Source of the DNA: Epiperipatus broadwayi
Taxonomy: Eukaryota > Onychophora > Udeonychophora > Euonychophora > Peripatidae
Length of the DNA: 64,000 nt
Direction: 5' to 3'
Assembly (NCBI GenBank): GCA_028023455.1
Contig: JAQFVV010006208.1
Coordinates: 3,762,963-3,826,962 of the forward strand
Shown: piece after piece, positions 62,665 through 64,000 of the stretch
Numbering within the stretch: position 1 is the first letter of the stretch
Layout: the number at the start of each line of letters is the position of its first letter
The notes under the pieces: model-generated
What the model was told of the DNA's origin: nothing
Database searches by the model: none
What the model saw: the letters and a program-made list of their open reading frames with translations, nothing else
Program-made: the position numbers and the translations under genes

Positions 62665-64000
62665 CTTAGAAATTTTAGAATTTGATCAACTTTACTAATA
62701 AGTATTCCATTCAAATTACACTAGCAGTTTTTTTAAAAAAATATTTTTCTTGGTCAAATCCACTTTTTTTTCCTAATTCAGAAAATTTCTTGTTTTATAA
62801 GTTTATGGTTTTTGTACACAAAACTATTTTATATTCTATAATTTATAAATATATGCACTTAAGCACTATCTTAAGAAAAGCTATTAACAAACGTTATTTA
62901 CTGAAGCATTGCACTTTTGACAGCAACTTATCTCCTTATATTCATAGCATTGAGATTTGCACGAATGGGTGCATATGTATATAGAGGCAGAAAGTTTATG
63001 TAAATATATGTAAATTACATTTCCATTTCTTTGACAGGAGGAGCAGGATTCCTTCCTATTCTGGCATTACGGTTGTTGATGGTGGCTATGAGCTTGAATG
63101 TATAACTTGTTCCATTTTGGTGATCGAGAAAGATATATTTATATAAACTCTCTGCCTGTATATATATATATATTCTAACCTGTAATCTCATGCATCCTCA
63201 CTTCCAGATAATATACAATATAAAATAAAACGGGTTCTATCTCAGTTAATAATTAATAACTAAAATATTCAGCATTAAAATTAAAATATTTCACTAGCTC
63301 AAATTTAAAATACAAATAAGGTTCAGTTTATAAAAATAAATTAAATAAATATTTAATATTTTCATGATACTTGAAGTGAAAATACAGGTGACAAGATAGA
63401 TTACATTGAGCCAATATCCCACAGGATACTACCTCAATGGCATAAGAACACTATCCCCCCTTATTACTATTTCAAATAACAAACTCATAGTATTCTTACA
63501 ACTTTAATAACTTCTACTCACTAAGATTAAACTAATAATTAAATCTTAATCTTCTATTTAATAATAATCTAGCTCAACTAAAATAATCTCAGTTTCATAA
63601 AGTTTATTCTAAGTTAATTTAAAAATACGGTAGTAAAATATGAGAAGGGATTTTATGTCATAATTTACTACACTGAAACTAATAATAATAAATAACAGTA
63701 ATAATATTCTTCATTGTTTAACTAATTCTGTATATCTTTTCTTTTTACTATAATTTTATTACCATAATAAAATAATGAGATAATATAATATGATCTTATA
63801 TCTTCATGTAATGATATAATAAATACGTGGTAGCATTTTAATATTATCTGACAAACAAAATATGTGTGGCAACTGATAGCATATAATTTAATATAATATT
63901 GTGATAACTGATTTATGACCAATAAAATAATGTAAGATTATGATTATTTAATTATAATGAATACCAATAAAATATTTAAATTCTTAAATAATTCTCTATT
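62665..64000. other. AT-rich stretch, nothing recognised
   Basis: Open stretches at 62682-62984 and 63722-63922 have AT-driven composition and no known domain. A less AT-rich patch at 63040-63115 (ttgacaggaggagcaggatt) is unexplained. Confidence 0.4.

Noticed and set aside
62682-62984. 100-codon plus-strand frame
   Set aside because: AT-driven composition and no recognisable motif.

Overview
This is AT-rich metazoan nuclear DNA that consists almost wholly of decayed mobile elements. I find no convincing host protein-coding gene, rRNA gene or functional tRNA gene. A fragment of mitochondrial cox1 in which TGA is read as Trp shows that this is an animal nuclear genome. The element mix (RTE-like LINEs, a CR1/jockey-like LINE tail of the kind seen in ticks and molluscs, Penelope-like elements, mariner, a ZBED5-type hAT transposase, tRNA-derived SINEs) fits an invertebrate. 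I cannot name the phylum.

Layout. 0-13 kb: sesquimeric ~340-bp repeats, foldback elements of several families (called A to E and J here), a Penelope-like (PLE) endonuclease fragment at 6.3-6.8 kb, and a D-family foldback at 7.76-8.86 kb broken by a cox1 NUMT and by a truncated RTE. 13-26 kb: tRNA-SINEs, RTE tails, an (AAT)n tract, a hAT MITE with perfect 8-bp target duplications, E/B-family foldbacks, the longest RTE reading frame (203 codons) and an 80-bp minisatellite. 26-38.6 kb: A/B-family foldbacks that enclose PLE coding remnants, a further PLE with reverse transcriptase and GIY-YIG parts, and a mariner fossil. 40-51 kb: the best hammerhead ribozyme candidate, a decayed ZBED5-like hAT transposase, an RTE split by a palindromic insertion, a CR1-like LINE tail and a rearranged RTE. 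51-64 kb: tandem ~320-bp repeats, long hairpins, D-family elements with hammerhead motifs, SINEs and pyrimidine-rich simple repeats.

Main result. At least two unrelated foldback families (C and D) carry motifs that fold as type I hammerhead self-cleaving ribozymes. The copy at 40684-40727 has every invariant core nucleotide, a perfect 6-bp stem I and a 3-bp stem III. Families A, B and E carry related CTGANGA...GAAAC motifs with an extra A after the core. Two foldbacks, one flanked by A arms and one by B arms, contain decayed PLE GIY-YIG endonuclease sequence. I therefore infer that much of the abundant foldback DNA derives from terminal repeats of Penelope-like elements and their internally deleted descendants. 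Many motif copies have lost the CG of ...CGAAA as TG or CA, which fits CpG decay of formerly intact ribozymes. All folds were drawn by hand and need computation.
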